64,000 nt of DNA from Shewanella aquimarina (GTDB lineage Bacteria; Pseudomonadota; Gammaproteobacteria; Enterobacterales; Shewanellaceae): contig NZ_JAKIKY010000019.1 in the NCBI RefSeq assembly GCF_023349185.1, positions 1 to 64,000 of the forward strand, written 5' to 3'. The position numbers and the translations under genes are program-made. The notes beneath the pieces are model-generated. The model searched no databases. It had not been told where the DNA came from and saw only the letters and a list, made by a program, of their open reading frames with translations. Below are positions 7,638 through 16,653 of this stretch, piece by piece (positions within the stretch are counted from its first letter, which is position 1; every line of letters starts with the position of its first letter).

Positions 7638-8657
7638 ATGAACAACACTGCCGATATTACGGTACTGGGGGCGGGCTCTTATGGCACCGCCCTTGCTATT
7701 TCTTTAGCCAGTAACGGACACAAAACCCTTATTTGGGGCCATGAGCCTGAACATATCGAGAACCTCAAGCGTGATCGATCCAATGAGGCGTTTCTGCCCG
7801 GTATTCCACTGCCGGATCTTCTTATCCCCGAAGCCGACCTTGCTACCGCGTTAGCCGCCTCCAAGAATGTGTTGGTCGTGGTGCCTAGCCATGTATTTGG
7901 CTTGGTGCTCAAGCAGGCTAAGCCGTTGCTGCGTAAAGATGCTCGCATCGTCTGGGCCACCAAGGGTCTGGAGCCGGAGACGGGTCGTCTGCTGCAGGAA
8001 GTGGCGCGAGAAATCTTAGGTGAAGAGTATCCGCTGGCGGTCTTGTCAGGCCCGACCTTCGCCAAAGAGCTGGCGGCAGGCTTGCCTACCGCTATCTCGG
8101 TTGCCGGTACCGATGAGACCTTCACCAATGATCTGGTGGAGTTGCTACACAGCCCGAAACGCCTGCGTGTCTACGCCAACGACGACTTTATTGGCCTGCA
8201 ACTTGGCGGCGCGGTGAAGAACGTTATCGCTATCAGCGCGGGCATGTCGGATGGCATCGGCTTTGGTGCCAACGCCCGTACCGCACTGATCACCCGTGGC
8301 TTGGTGGAGCTGTCTCGCCTTGGCGAGGCTATCGGCGCTCAACCTTCTACCTTTATGGGCATGGCGGGTCTTGGCGACCTGGTGTTGACCTGTACCGATA
8401 ACCAGTCCCGCAACCGTCGTTTCGGTTTGGCACTGGGTCAGGGTAAGGATGTCGATACCGCTCAGGCCGAGATTGGCCAGGTGGTCGAAGGTTACCGTAA
8501 TACCAAAGAGGTCTATACCCTGGCTAAGCGTCTGGGTGTCGAGATGCCGATCACCGAGCAGGTGTATAAGGTGCTCTACCAGGGCGGCACGCCACACGAG
8601 GCGGCTAAAGCCTTGTTGGCGAGACAGAAAAAGTCGGAGACCACTGACAGCGAATAG
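7638..8657 (+). CDS. gpsA: NAD(P)+-dependent glycerol-3-phosphate dehydrogenase
   Basis: A cytoplasmic enzyme that reduces dihydroxyacetone phosphate to sn-glycerol-3-phosphate, the backbone for phospholipids. It is 339 residues long. The Rossmann motif GAGSYGTALA is at the N-terminus. The LSGPTFAKELA segment, the active-site lysine region (LGGAVKNVIAI) and GMAGLGDLVLTC are conserved. It directly follows secB, and a terminator comes about 30 bases after its stop. Confidence 0.96.
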   Translation: MNNTADITVLGAGSYGTALAISLASNGHKTLIWGHEPEHIENLKRDRSNEAFLPGIPLPDLLIPEADLATALAASKNVLVVVPSHVFGLVLKQAKPLLRKDARIVWATKGLEPETGRLLQEVAREILGEEYPLAVLSGPTFAKELAAGLPTAISVAGTDETFTNDLVELLHSPKRLRVYANDDFIGLQLGGAVKNVIAISAGMSDGIGFGANARTALITRGLVELSRLGEAIGAQPSTFMGMAGLGDLVLTCTDNQSRNRRFGLALGQGKDVDTAQAEIGQVVEGYRNTKEVYTLAKRLGVEMPITEQVYKVLYQGGTPHEAAKALLARQKKSETTDSE

Positions 8658-8688
8658 TGGCCATCGGCGACTCATGCGAAAAATAACA

Positions 8689-8716
8689 AAGGGTGCTAAA
8701 ATAGCGCCCTTTTTTA
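8689..8716 (+). terminator. terminator of secB-gpsA
   Basis: GGGTGCT-AAAAT-AGCGCCC, with one G-T pair, is followed by six T's. It lies 32 bases after the gpsA stop. Confidence 0.85.
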
Positions 8717-8728
8717 TACACGGATGTA

Positions 8729-9039
8729 TTTATCCCCGGTGGCCAGGCCTTTGATGTTCCCTGCATCAAATGGCATTTCCTTCATCCATGAAGGTCAGCG
8801 GTGAATGAGGGGATTTATACATGGCCAAAAAATGTTCCTGACATTTTTAGGCATTTCCCCCATCCATGGGGGTCAGAGTTTTATCCCCGGGGGCCACGGC
8901 CTTTGATGTTCCCGACATCAAATGGCATTTCCTTCATCCGTGAAGGTCAACGGTGAATGAGGGGATTTATACACGGCCAAAAAATGTTCCTGACATTTTT
9001 AACCATTTCCCCCTCCATGGGGGTCAGAGTTTTATCCCC
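8729..9039. repeat. 151-bp tandem repeat made of paired hairpins
   Basis: Two full units (8729-8879 and 8880-9030) and the start of a third (from 9031) repeat with an exact 151-base period beginning TTTATCCCC. Each unit has two half-units of about 75 bases with the same plan: a hairpin with loop TTCC(C/T)G, then GGCATTTCC, then a hairpin built on CATCC(A/G)TG, then GTCAG. Stems differ between half-units but remain paired: TTTGATG/CATCAAA (8750-8770) versus AAAAATGT/ACATTTTT (8828-8848), and CCTTCA/TGAAGG (8779-8794) versus CCCCCA/TGGGGG (8857-8872). No gene is seen from 8658 to 9092. Confidence 0.9.
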
Positions 9040-9092
9040 TGTGTTTTGGGGCTGCGTTCGGTAGCTATTAACTTGTTTGAGGTGGTATTTAA

Positions 9093-10277
9093 GTGAAACA
9101 TCATGACGTGATCATTATCGGTGCGGGCGCGGCGGGCCTCATGTGCGCGGCGACGGCGGGCTATCGCGGACGAGACGTTCTGGTGTTAGATAACGGCAAA
9201 CAGGCGGGGCGCAAGATCTTAATCAGTGGCGGTGGCCGCTGTAACTTCACTAATCAGAAAGTCGAACCGGCTAACTTTATCTGTACCAATCCCCACTTCG
9301 TCAAGTCGGCGCTGGCTCGCTACTCGTCGCAGGATTTTATCGAGTTGGTCGAACGCCACGGCATCGAGTATCACCAGCGCGATCATGGTCAGCTGTTCTG
9401 TAACGACTCGGCCAAAGAGATAGTCACCATGCTGCTGACCGAGTGCGAATGGGCCGGGGCTCAGGTGCAGTTGCGCACCGATATTCTCTCTATCAATAAG
9501 CAAGATGATGGACGCTTCATGCTGGAGACCAGCAAGGGGGAGTACAGCTGTGAATCCCTGGTGGTGGCAACCGGTGGGCTGTCTATGCCTAAGCTGGGCG
9601 CCTCACCTTTTGGCTATCAGATCGCCGAGCAGTTTGGCCTCAAGGTGTTGCCGACTCACGCCGGCCTGGTGCCCTTTACCTGGCACAGCGATCAGAAGCA
9701 GAAATTTGAGCCGCTCTCTGGTATTGCGGTGCCCAGTACCATTACCGCCAAAGATGGTACCCAGTTTAGCGAGGCGCTGCTGTTTACTCACAGAGGCCTG
9801 TCGGGACCGGCTATCTTGCAGATCTCCAACTACTGGCAGCCGGGGGAGAGCATCTCGATTAACCTTCTGCCCCAGCTCGACGCCGCCCAGGCCTTGAGCG
9901 AGGCACTCGACAAACATCCTAAGCAGAGCCTGCGCAATACCCTGTCGCAGTGGCTGCCTAAACGCCTGGTAGAGGTGCTGTTTGACGAGGTGCTGTTGAA
10001 TCTGGCACTCAACCAACTGGTGCATGCTCAGCGTGATCTCATCGTCGATAGTCTTCATAACTGGCAGCTCTTGATGAACGGCACCGAAGGCTATCGCACC
10101 GCGGAAGTTACCCTGGGGGGAGTGGATACCAACGAGCTTTCGTCAAAAGATATGCAGAGCAAGAAGGTGCCAGGACTCTACTTTGCCGGCGAGGTGATGG
10201 ATGTCAGCGGCTGGCTCGGGGGCTTCAACTTCCAGTGGGCCTGGGCATCTGGCGTCGCCGTCGGTCAGGCGGTGTAG
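9093..10277 (+). CDS. yhiN: HI0933/YhiN-family FAD-dependent oxidoreductase
   Basis: A cytoplasmic flavoprotein of 394 residues in the BaiN/YhiN family. The physiological reaction is not established for most members. The N-terminal FAD-binding motif GAGAAGLMCA is followed by GRKILISGGGRCNFTN, the family hallmark. ATGGLSMPKLGASPFGY and the C-terminal GLYFAGEVMDVSGWLGGFNFQWAWASG complete the FAD site. The start is a GTG with GAGGTGG seven bases upstream. It stands alone between the hairpin repeats and a strong terminator. Confidence 0.9.
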   Translation: MKHHDVIIIGAGAAGLMCAATAGYRGRDVLVLDNGKQAGRKILISGGGRCNFTNQKVEPANFICTNPHFVKSALARYSSQDFIELVERHGIEYHQRDHGQLFCNDSAKEIVTMLLTECEWAGAQVQLRTDILSINKQDDGRFMLETSKGEYSCESLVVATGGLSMPKLGASPFGYQIAEQFGLKVLPTHAGLVPFTWHSDQKQKFEPLSGIAVPSTITAKDGTQFSEALLFTHRGLSGPAILQISNYWQPGESISINLLPQLDAAQALSEALDKHPKQSLRNTLSQWLPKRLVEVLFDEVLLNLALNQLVHAQRDLIVDSLHNWQLLMNGTEGYRTAEVTLGGVDTNELSSKDMQSKKVPGLYFAGEVMDVSGWLGGFNFQWAWASGVAVGQAV

Positions 10278-10381
10278 CTAAGTAATTATGATACTAGCTA
10301 CGAATAAGGCTATGACTGGGCCCAGCAGGGAACTGCGTCTGTCATCGATTTAACTTACCGCTGCTAATCGCTATTCGTTTC

Positions 10382-10410
10382 AAAAGGGCCTGTTGGCCCT
10401 TTTGTCTTTT
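10382..10410 (+). terminator. terminator of yhiN
   Basis: Perfect 9-base stem AAAAGGGCC/GGCCCTTTT with loop TGTT, followed by a T-rich tail (GTCTTTT). The rest of the 10278-10560 gap shows nothing else clear. Confidence 0.88.
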
Positions 10411-10560
10411 CGCTTGCATTTTTTGGTTGTCAGTTTCGCCGACATCTGTGATGTTAATGGTGGGATTTAGGGACGAAAAAATCCTTTCTGCTACACTTAA
10501 AAATAGCTCTATCCAATTGAAACATTGCGGCTAATTGCTCTTGGTTGATTAGGGGATTGC

Positions 10561-11463
10561 ATGGAAGAACAATCTGTAGTGCTGGTGGTTGATGATGTGA
10601 AGACGAATGTCCTGATCATGAGGCAGTGTCTCAAGGATATGTTTCAGGTCTGGACCGCCGACAGTGGAGAGGAATGCCTCAGGGTTGCTAGGCAGAAACC
10701 CGACATTATCTTGCTGGATGTCCTGATGCCCGGCATGGATGGCTACCAGGTATGTCGTCAATTGAAGGCCAACCCCGAGACGGCCGAGATCCCCATCATC
10801 TTCGTGACCGCTAAAGATTCGGATGAAGATGAGCAGAAGGGGTTAGAGATAGGGGCGGTGGACTATATCACCAAGCCGATCCGCCCGGCGATCGTACGCG
10901 CTCGCGTGAATACTCATATCCAACTCAAGCAGCACAGCGACAAGCTAAAATTTATGGCGCTGCACGACCAGCTTACCGGCCTCTACAATCGTCATTTCCT
11001 CGCCGAACGGGCTGCCCAAAGCCTCTCCAGCATGGTGCGACATCAGGGCGAGCTCTCCATCGTCATGCTGGATTTGGATCACTTCAAGAAGATCAATGAC
11101 TTTAACGGACACCACATTGGCGATCTCGTGTTGCAGGCGGTTGCCAAGCTGTTGCAGGAGAGCTTTCGCAAGGAAGATGTGGTGGCGCGCATGGGCGGCG
11201 AGGAGTTTGTGATCTTGATGGAGTGCAACTTGGATATCGCCAGAGAGAAAACGGAAGATGTGCGTCGGCATTTGGCACATCTTAATCCCATGGGACTCGA
11301 GGTGACTGGCAGCTTCGGCGTGGTGACCGCTAATCCACAGAATGCCGATCTATCCCATCTGCTAATGTTGGTCGATGAGGCCGTATATAAGGCCAAGGCC
11401 GACGGGCGTAACTGCGTAGTCTGTTATCAGGACGGCGCCTACCTGACGGTAGAACATGACTAA
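10561..11463 (+). CDS. response regulator diguanylate cyclase (REC-GGDEF)
   Basis: A cytoplasmic signalling enzyme of 300 residues that should make the second messenger cyclic di-GMP when phosphorylated. An N-terminal receiver domain (about 5-120) has the acidic pair DD near residue 12, the phospho-acceptor Asp53 (ILLDVLMPGMDG), and the conserved Lys in ITKPIRP. The GGDEF domain (about 130-292) has an intact GGEEF active site at 212-216. The usual RxxD inhibitory-site motif ahead of it was not found, so product inhibition is uncertain. AGGGGATTGC precedes the ATG. It heads a tight three-gene run with a solute-binding lipoprotein (13-base gap) and a hybrid histidine kinase, its likely phosphate donor. 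Confidence 0.93.
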   Translation: MEEQSVVLVVDDVKTNVLIMRQCLKDMFQVWTADSGEECLRVARQKPDIILLDVLMPGMDGYQVCRQLKANPETAEIPIIFVTAKDSDEDEQKGLEIGAVDYITKPIRPAIVRARVNTHIQLKQHSDKLKFMALHDQLTGLYNRHFLAERAAQSLSSMVRHQGELSIVMLDLDHFKKINDFNGHHIGDLVLQAVAKLLQESFRKEDVVARMGGEEFVILMECNLDIAREKTEDVRRHLAHLNPMGLEVTGSFGVVTANPQNADLSHLLMLVDEAVYKAKADGRNCVVCYQDGAYLTVEHD

Positions 11464-11476
11464 GGAAGAATAAAAA

Positions 11477-12439
11477 ATGATTAAGGGAATCATTTCGGGG
11501 CTATTACTGCCACTGCTCGCCATGCTCATGGTCGGCTGTGGGCCGAAAAAGGTCGAAGAGGCTGTCACTATCGCCATTAATCCCTGGCCCGGGTATGAAC
11601 TTCTCTATCTGGCGAAACAGAAGGGTTTCTATCGTCAGGTGGGGGCAAACATTGAATTGGTACAGGTGTCGACCCTGTCAGATGCTCAGCGCGCCTACTT
11701 AACAGGCCATGTGGATGGTTTTGCCAGCACAATGATAGAGGCGATTCAGGTGGCGCCGCTGGGAGGCAAGCCGATAAAAATAGTGTTGTTGGCCGACTAT
11801 TCGGATGGCGGCGATGTGATCATCGCGCCCACTTCGATAGAGAATATGCAGGCACTCAGGGGGCAGACTATAGGCTGTGAGGTCAGCTCCTTAGGCATCT
11901 TCGTGTTGGAGCGAGCCCTTCGCCAACATCAGATGCAGTTAGATGATGTGAATGTGATTAACGTCGAGCAGGGGGCAGCGGTAAGCGCCCTGGCCTTAGG
12001 CAAGATCGCGGCCATGGTGACCTATCCTCCCTATTCGGTGGAGATACAGTCGAGTGGCGCCTATCGTCAGCTGTTTTCCACCAAGGAGATCCCCGAGGAG
12101 GTGTTAGATACCCTGTCTATCTCCTCCAGCGTACTGGCGGAGCACCCACAGCTGGTGGATCAGATCCATCAGGCATGGCAACTGACCTTGGACTATATGC
12201 GCCAGCATCCCGAGGAGGCCATGGCCATCATGGCCAAGCGTGAAGGCCTTCAGGTCGCCGAGTTTAAAGAGGCACTGGCGGATCTCAAATTGCTCAGCAG
12301 TAAGGAGCAACATAAGCTGTTTGTCCAGAGAGATAAGTTGACCCAGCTTGGCTATAGTGTTTGCGAAACCTTAGTCAAGATAGGGGCGATCGAGTCCGAC
12401 TGCCTCCACGTCGACAACCTCTTCTACCAGGTGCCTTAG
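11477..12439 (+). CDS. NMT1/SsuA-like periplasmic solute-binding lipoprotein
   Basis: A 320-residue type-II periplasmic binding protein of the NMT1/THI5-SsuA kind, whose relatives bind small organic molecules such as sulfonates or pyrimidine precursors. A lipoprotein signal is clear: a hydrophobic stretch ends in the lipobox MVGC (Cys near residue 15-16). The mature start AINPWPGYELLYLAKQKGFYRQVG is the family signature. No ABC permease or ATPase is nearby. Instead it lies between a REC-GGDEF gene and a hybrid kinase, with 3 bases to the kinase start. The likely role is ligand sensing for the kinase rather than uptake. The ligand cannot be read from sequence. Confidence 0.85.
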   Translation: MIKGIISGLLLPLLAMLMVGCGPKKVEEAVTIAINPWPGYELLYLAKQKGFYRQVGANIELVQVSTLSDAQRAYLTGHVDGFASTMIEAIQVAPLGGKPIKIVLLADYSDGGDVIIAPTSIENMQALRGQTIGCEVSSLGIFVLERALRQHQMQLDDVNVINVEQGAAVSALALGKIAAMVTYPPYSVEIQSSGAYRQLFSTKEIPEEVLDTLSISSSVLAEHPQLVDQIHQAWQLTLDYMRQHPEEAMAIMAKREGLQVAEFKEALADLKLLSSKEQHKLFVQRDKLTQLGYSVCETLVKIGAIESDCLHVDNLFYQVP

Positions 12440-12442
12440 TCT

Positions 12443-15400
12443 ATGTGGCGTCATTATCGAGACAAGATAGCCCAGGGCATTGTCTACAAGCTAAATTTGG
12501 CCACCTTAGTGTGCGCCTTGATCATCTCTGGGCTGATCGCCCTCTATTACTATGACGAGATGACAGAGCGCACCGAGCATCAGGTCGATTATGAGATTGC
12601 CCAGGTATCCGTGTCGCTGCGACTTGCCCTAGAGGCGAGTACCGACTTTAGCAACATGCGCCGAGTGGTCAACGGCTTGGCCGCCCAGGGTAGCATCAAG
12701 CGTCTGGTGCTGTTCGATCCCCGTGAGGAGCAGATAGTAGCCGATAATTTGGGGCAGCATCTGGGAAGTCCGCTGTCAGGCAGTTTGGAGCCCGAGCTGG
12801 TGGAGATCATTCGGCGGGTCAGTGACAAGCTGAGTGCCAAAGAGGTTTGGCGTCAGGACAGCATAGTGCATCAGGTGCAGCAGGTGTACCTGATCTCCCC
12901 CGAGCTACAACGCCTCAGGGCCTATGTACTCTACGTCAGGTATGATGCCAGCGAGATTGAGGCCTATAGTTTCGAGGAGTTGATTCACTATGTGGGCATT
13001 CTCCTGCTGGGTTTTGCCCTGTTGTTGACGGTCAATCTCTATGTACAGCACAAGGTGTTGCTGGAGCCTATTCGACGCATTCAGCGCCAGATAGAGACCT
13101 TCGGCGGCCAGAAAACCATACGCCTGAATAGCGACGACGAGTTCGGCATGCTGGTGAACAGTTACAACGAAGCCGTCAGTGCGCGCAATCAGAAGCAACT
13201 CGAGTTACAAAAATCCCGGCGCTATATCGACAATATTACCAATGTGATCCCCATTCAGCTTGCCTATGTGGATGCCCAGAGTCGTTATCGTTTCATCAAC
13301 CAACATTATCTGCAGTGGCTCGGCAAGACGGAGGCGGAGGTGCTGGAACAGACGGTGGAGGCGGTGCAGCCCGCCGATGTCTATCAGTTGGTGAGGCCCT
13401 ATCAGCGCGGCGTGCTGGAAGGCAAGAAGCAAGTGTTCGAGGTGGAAACCTTAGATGCGGATCAGGCGCCCAGATTTTTTCATATTACCTATGTGCCAGA
13501 CATGGGCGATGATGGCACGGTGGAAGGTTACTTCATCTGTGTGGAAGATCTGACCCGGATGAAGCTCAACGAACGCAAGATCGAATCCTATGCCCAGGAG
13601 ATGGAGTTCAGCAACTGGGCCTTGTCTGAGGCGCGCGAGAAGGCCGAAGTCGCCGCCAAGACCAAGGAGGACTTCCTCGCCTGTATGAGCCATGAGATCC
13701 GCACCCCGATGAACGGCGTAATTGGTATCTTGGGCTTGTTGGGCGAGACTCAGCTGTCGCCGATGCAGCAACGTTACGTCGACGTGGCCTCGGTCAGTGC
13801 CGAATCCCTACTGTCTCTGCTCAACGACATCTTGGACTTCTCCAAGATAGAGTCGGGTAAATTTGAGATTGAGGCGATCGAGTTTGATTTGGTGGAGCTG
13901 GTGGATCTCTTTGTGCAGTCTGTGGCGCTCAAGCTGGAGGAGCGTAATCTGCCCCTGTTCGTGGATATCATCCAGCTGCAATACCGCTACGTGGTTGGCG
14001 ATCCCAGTCGCTTGCGGCAGATCCTGGTGAACCTGGTGGGCAATGCCATAAAGTTCACCGAAGAGGGTTGGATCACCCTAAGGCTTGCCAACGCCTTGGA
14101 TGAGTCGGGCGAGGTGAAGTTCTCCTGTGAGGTGGAAGATACCGGCATAGGCATAGCCAAAGAGAAGTTGGCTATGCTGTTTAACCCCTTCATTCAGGTC
14201 GACAGCTCGACTACCCGCATGTTTGGGGGAACTGGGCTCGGCCTCTCTATCGCCAAGCGTCTGTGTGAGCTGATGCGAGGGGATATTCAGGTCAGGAGCC
14301 AGCAGGAGGTGGGGAGCATTTTTAGCTTTACCCTGACGCAACAGTTGGCGGACCGACATGGGGCTAGCGATTGGCGTAACGGTTTGGCGCCAGAGCGGGT
14401 GACCCTTATGGGGCAGCAGGGTGCCTTTGAGCGCATGCTGGGAGAGCTGCTGAGTAGCTGGGGGGCCAAGGTGGGCTACCTCGAGCCCGACGAGGCGATT
14501 CCGCCATCGGATCTACTCATCTACAGTTTTACTCCTGCGCAAGAGGCCTTCGAGGATGAGTTAAATCGCTGGCGTCAACTGGATGAGCAGCAAGAGGCCA
14601 AGGTATTACCCCTGCTCTCCTATTGGCAGCAGATAGAGTTCGAGAAGCGTGATGCCAGGGTGCCCCATCTGGGTAAGCCGTTAAACATTCGCCAGTTGAT
14701 CCGCGCCCTGTCGGATCAGCCCGATGACGAGGTGCCTGAGTCGGTCGTTGAGCCCATGGTCGAGATTTCCATGCCAGACAAGCCCAAAGTGCTGCTGGTG
14801 GAAGACAATAAGGTTAACCAGTTGGTGGCCCTGGGGATGCTGCAACAACTTGGGGTCGAGGCCGATGTCGCCGCCAATGGGCGCGAGGCCCTGGCAGTAT
14901 TGTCGGCGCAGCAGGGGAATCCCTATCAGTTGATCTTGATGGATTGTCTCATGCCTGAGATGGATGGTTTTCAGGCGACGGCGGCGATTCGCGAGGGGCA
15001 AGGCGGCAGTCAGTTTTGCGCCCTGCCTATCATAGCGCTGACGGCCAACGCCATGAAGGGCGATAGGGAACACTGCCTGCGGGCGGGGATGGACGACTAC
15101 CTGACTAAGCCGCTGGTGCTTGAGGGGCTGAAGAAGTGTCTCTATCGTTGGTTCTCTTTGAGCCAGCAAAACTATGAGGCGACATTGGGGCATGAGCCGG
15201 ATAGCGAGCAGGCACATGTGCCCGTCGAGGTGGCCGATAGCCTGTTCGATCGCGAGAGTGTTCTGGCACTCATGTCGGGAGATGAGGCGCTGCTGGACGA
15301 GGTGTTACAGGTGTTTGATGATGAGATGCAGAAGTATCGCCAGGCATTTCTCGATGGCATAGAGGCCGCCGATTGTGACGCTATCCGTACCAGCCTTCAC

Positions 15401-15559
15401 GCCGTAAAGGGGGCTGCCAGCAACCTGAGCATGACGGCGCTGGTGGAGCTTGCTCGCCAGTTGGAGGCCGATGCGCGCCGCGGCGATCTTCAGGTGATAA
15501 AGGCCAGTCGCGAGGCCTTTCTGGCATTACTCGAGGAGACCTTGGCCTGTTGCCGTTAG
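12443..15559 (+). CDS. hybrid sensor histidine kinase (PAS-HisKA-HATPase-REC-HPt)
   Basis: A 1038-residue inner-membrane kinase. Two membrane segments (about 16-36 and 180-202) bracket a periplasmic sensor region. A HAMP-like linker and a PAS domain (about 265-375) follow. The phospho-accepting His417 is in FLACMSHEIRTPMNG. The ATPase has N and G boxes (NLVGNAIKFTEEG, DTGIGI, GGTGLGLSIAK). A divergent receiver-like stretch (about 645-760) precedes a true receiver with Asp834 (LMDCLMPEMDG) and an HPt domain with His986 (LHAVKGAASN). This is a complete His-Asp-His relay resembling BarA/TorS types. The co-transcribed REC-GGDEF protein is the obvious end receiver. The upstream solute-binding lipoprotein may contact the periplasmic loop. 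Confidence 0.93.
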   Translation: MWRHYRDKIAQGIVYKLNLATLVCALIISGLIALYYYDEMTERTEHQVDYEIAQVSVSLRLALEASTDFSNMRRVVNGLAAQGSIKRLVLFDPREEQIVADNLGQHLGSPLSGSLEPELVEIIRRVSDKLSAKEVWRQDSIVHQVQQVYLISPELQRLRAYVLYVRYDASEIEAYSFEELIHYVGILLLGFALLLTVNLYVQHKVLLEPIRRIQRQIETFGGQKTIRLNSDDEFGMLVNSYNEAVSARNQKQLELQKSRRYIDNITNVIPIQLAYVDAQSRYRFINQHYLQWLGKTEAEVLEQTVEAVQPADVYQLVRPYQRGVLEGKKQVFEVETLDADQAPRFFHITYVPDMGDDGTVEGYFICVEDLTRMKLNERKIESYAQEMEFSNWALSEAREKAEVAAKTKEDFLACMSHEIRTPMNGVIGILGLLGETQLSPMQQRYVDVASVSAESLLSLLNDILDFSKIESGKFEIEAIEFDLVELVDLFVQSVALKLEERNLPLFVDIIQLQYRYVVGDPSRLRQILVNLVGNAIKFTEEGWITLRLANALDESGEVKFSCEVEDTGIGIAKEKLAMLFNPFIQVDSSTTRMFGGTGLGLSIAKRLCELMRGDIQVRSQQEVGSIFSFTLTQQLADRHGASDWRNGLAPERVTLMGQQGAFERMLGELLSSWGAKVGYLEPDEAIPPSDLLIYSFTPAQEAFEDELNRWRQLDEQQEAKVLPLLSYWQQIEFEKRDARVPHLGKPLNIRQLIRALSDQPDDEVPESVVEPMVEISMPDKPKVLLVEDNKVNQLVALGMLQQLGVEADVAANGREALAVLSAQQGNPYQLILMDCLMPEMDGFQATAAIREGQGGSQFCALPIIALTANAMKGDREHCLRAGMDDYLTKPLVLEGLKKCLYRWFSLSQQNYEATLGHEPDSEQAHVPVEVADSLFDRESVLALMSGDEALLDEVLQVFDDEMQKYRQAFLDGIEAADCDAIRTSLHAVKGAASNLSMTALVELARQLEADARRGDLQVIKASREAFLALLEETLACCR

Positions 15560-15732
15560 TCTAGCTAGGGTTTTCGCTCCCAGTTTACCTTAGCTTGCTA
15601 ATATTCGACATCTGTCTCATTTTTATCTCTTTTGAGCCACTTTAGCGATAAGCAAAATATGTTATTTTAGGGCGCAACCCTGGCGGGGCGCTTTGCGCCG
15701 CGCATGACCCAACACCTAAAGGATAAAGTGGA

Positions 15733-16266
15733 ATGGCAAAAGCAAAGATAGGCATAGTCACCGTTAGTGATCGCGCCAGCGCCGGCGTATACGAAGATAT
15801 TTCCGGTAAGGCAATTATCGAGGTGTTGGGCGAATACCTCACCTCAGAGTGGGAGCCTGTCTACGAAGTCATTCCCGATGAGCAGCCAGTTATCGAACAG
15901 ACCCTGATTAAGATGGCCGATCAGCAAGATTGCTGCCTCATAGTTACCACGGGAGGCACTGGGCCGGCCAAGCGCGACGTGACCCCAGAGGCGACCGAGG
16001 CGGTGTGCGATCGTATGATGCCGGGCTTTGGTGAGCTGATGCGCGCCGAGTCGCTTAAGTTTGTGCCGACCGCCATCCTGTCTCGTCAAACCGCTGGCCT
16101 GCGCGGCGACAGCCTGATCGTCAATCTACCCGGTAAGCCTAAGTCGATCCGCGAGTGCCTCGACGCCGTGTTCCCGGCAATTCCTTACTGCATCGATCTG
16201 ATGGAAGGCCCCTATCTCGTGTGTGACGAGTCGGTGATCAAGCCCTTCAGACCAAAGGCGAAATAA
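15733..16266 (+). CDS. mogA: molybdopterin adenylyltransferase
   Basis: A cytoplasmic molybdenum-cofactor enzyme of 177 residues that adenylates molybdopterin before metal insertion. The start AKIGIVTVSDRASAGVYEDISGKAI and the nucleotide-binding TTGGTGPAKRDVTPEAT are the MogA hallmarks. The C-terminal RGDSLIVNLPGKPKSI segment is also conserved. AAGGATAAAGTGGA supplies the ribosome-binding site. It is a single gene ending in a strong terminator. Confidence 0.95.
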   Translation: MAKAKIGIVTVSDRASAGVYEDISGKAIIEVLGEYLTSEWEPVYEVIPDEQPVIEQTLIKMADQQDCCLIVTTGGTGPAKRDVTPEATEAVCDRMMPGFGELMRAESLKFVPTAILSRQTAGLRGDSLIVNLPGKPKSIRECLDAVFPAIPYCIDLMEGPYLVCDESVIKPFRPKAK

Positions 16267-16288
16267 GCCGATTTGTCGTCACAGAAAG

Positions 16289-16312
16289 GCCCGGCGTTTG
16301 CCGGGCTTTTTT
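16289..16312 (+). terminator. terminator of mogA
   Basis: Perfect stem GCCCGGC/GCCGGGC with loop GTTT, then six T's, 22 bases after the stop. Confidence 0.93.
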
Positions 16313-16359
16313 ATGCTTTCGCGTTATGCATCCGTGTGGTGCCCAATTGTGAAGATGAG

Positions 16360-16539
16360 TCACACGCCCCTGCGGATGATCTGGTGTGCGCTATAGGCGC
16401 TGAATAGCAGCAGGCTGGGGATGGCGATGAAATGGGCGAAGAGGTTGGGCTGAGTCGTAAAATGCAGCCACAACAGCAGGGTCCAGCTAACCCCTAAGTA
16501 TCCCAGGCTCAGTATCAGGTGTAGTGTGCGTGTGTTCAT
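16360..16539 (-). CDS. small two-helix membrane protein, hypothetical
   Basis: A 59-residue protein with two hydrophobic stretches (about 7-26 and 35-50), probably spanning the inner membrane twice, and a basic C-terminus (IIRRGV). I do not recognise the family. The ATG at 16539 is chosen because AAGGAACTGG precedes it; a much longer open frame upstream would overlap the divergent regulator gene. It is divergent from the GlxA-type regulator, with a gap of about 115 bases that must hold both promoters, so control by that regulator is plausible. Confidence 0.6.
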   Translation of the reverse strand: MNTRTLHLILSLGYLGVSWTLLLWLHFTTQPNLFAHFIAIPSLLLFSAYSAHQIIRRGV

Positions 16540-16653
16540 TTGCCAGTTCCTTGTCTTTGCAATGTGCCCAGTATAAAAACTCGACAAACGGTCAAAAAGT
16601 GTCATTATTGACAAAGTTGAGGTGATAAGTGACATCTTGAGAGGGGGGACGCG

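Noticed and set aside
8729..9039. CRISPR-like array
   Set aside because: The repeats are contiguous 151-base units without unique spacers, and no cas gene is present in the window.
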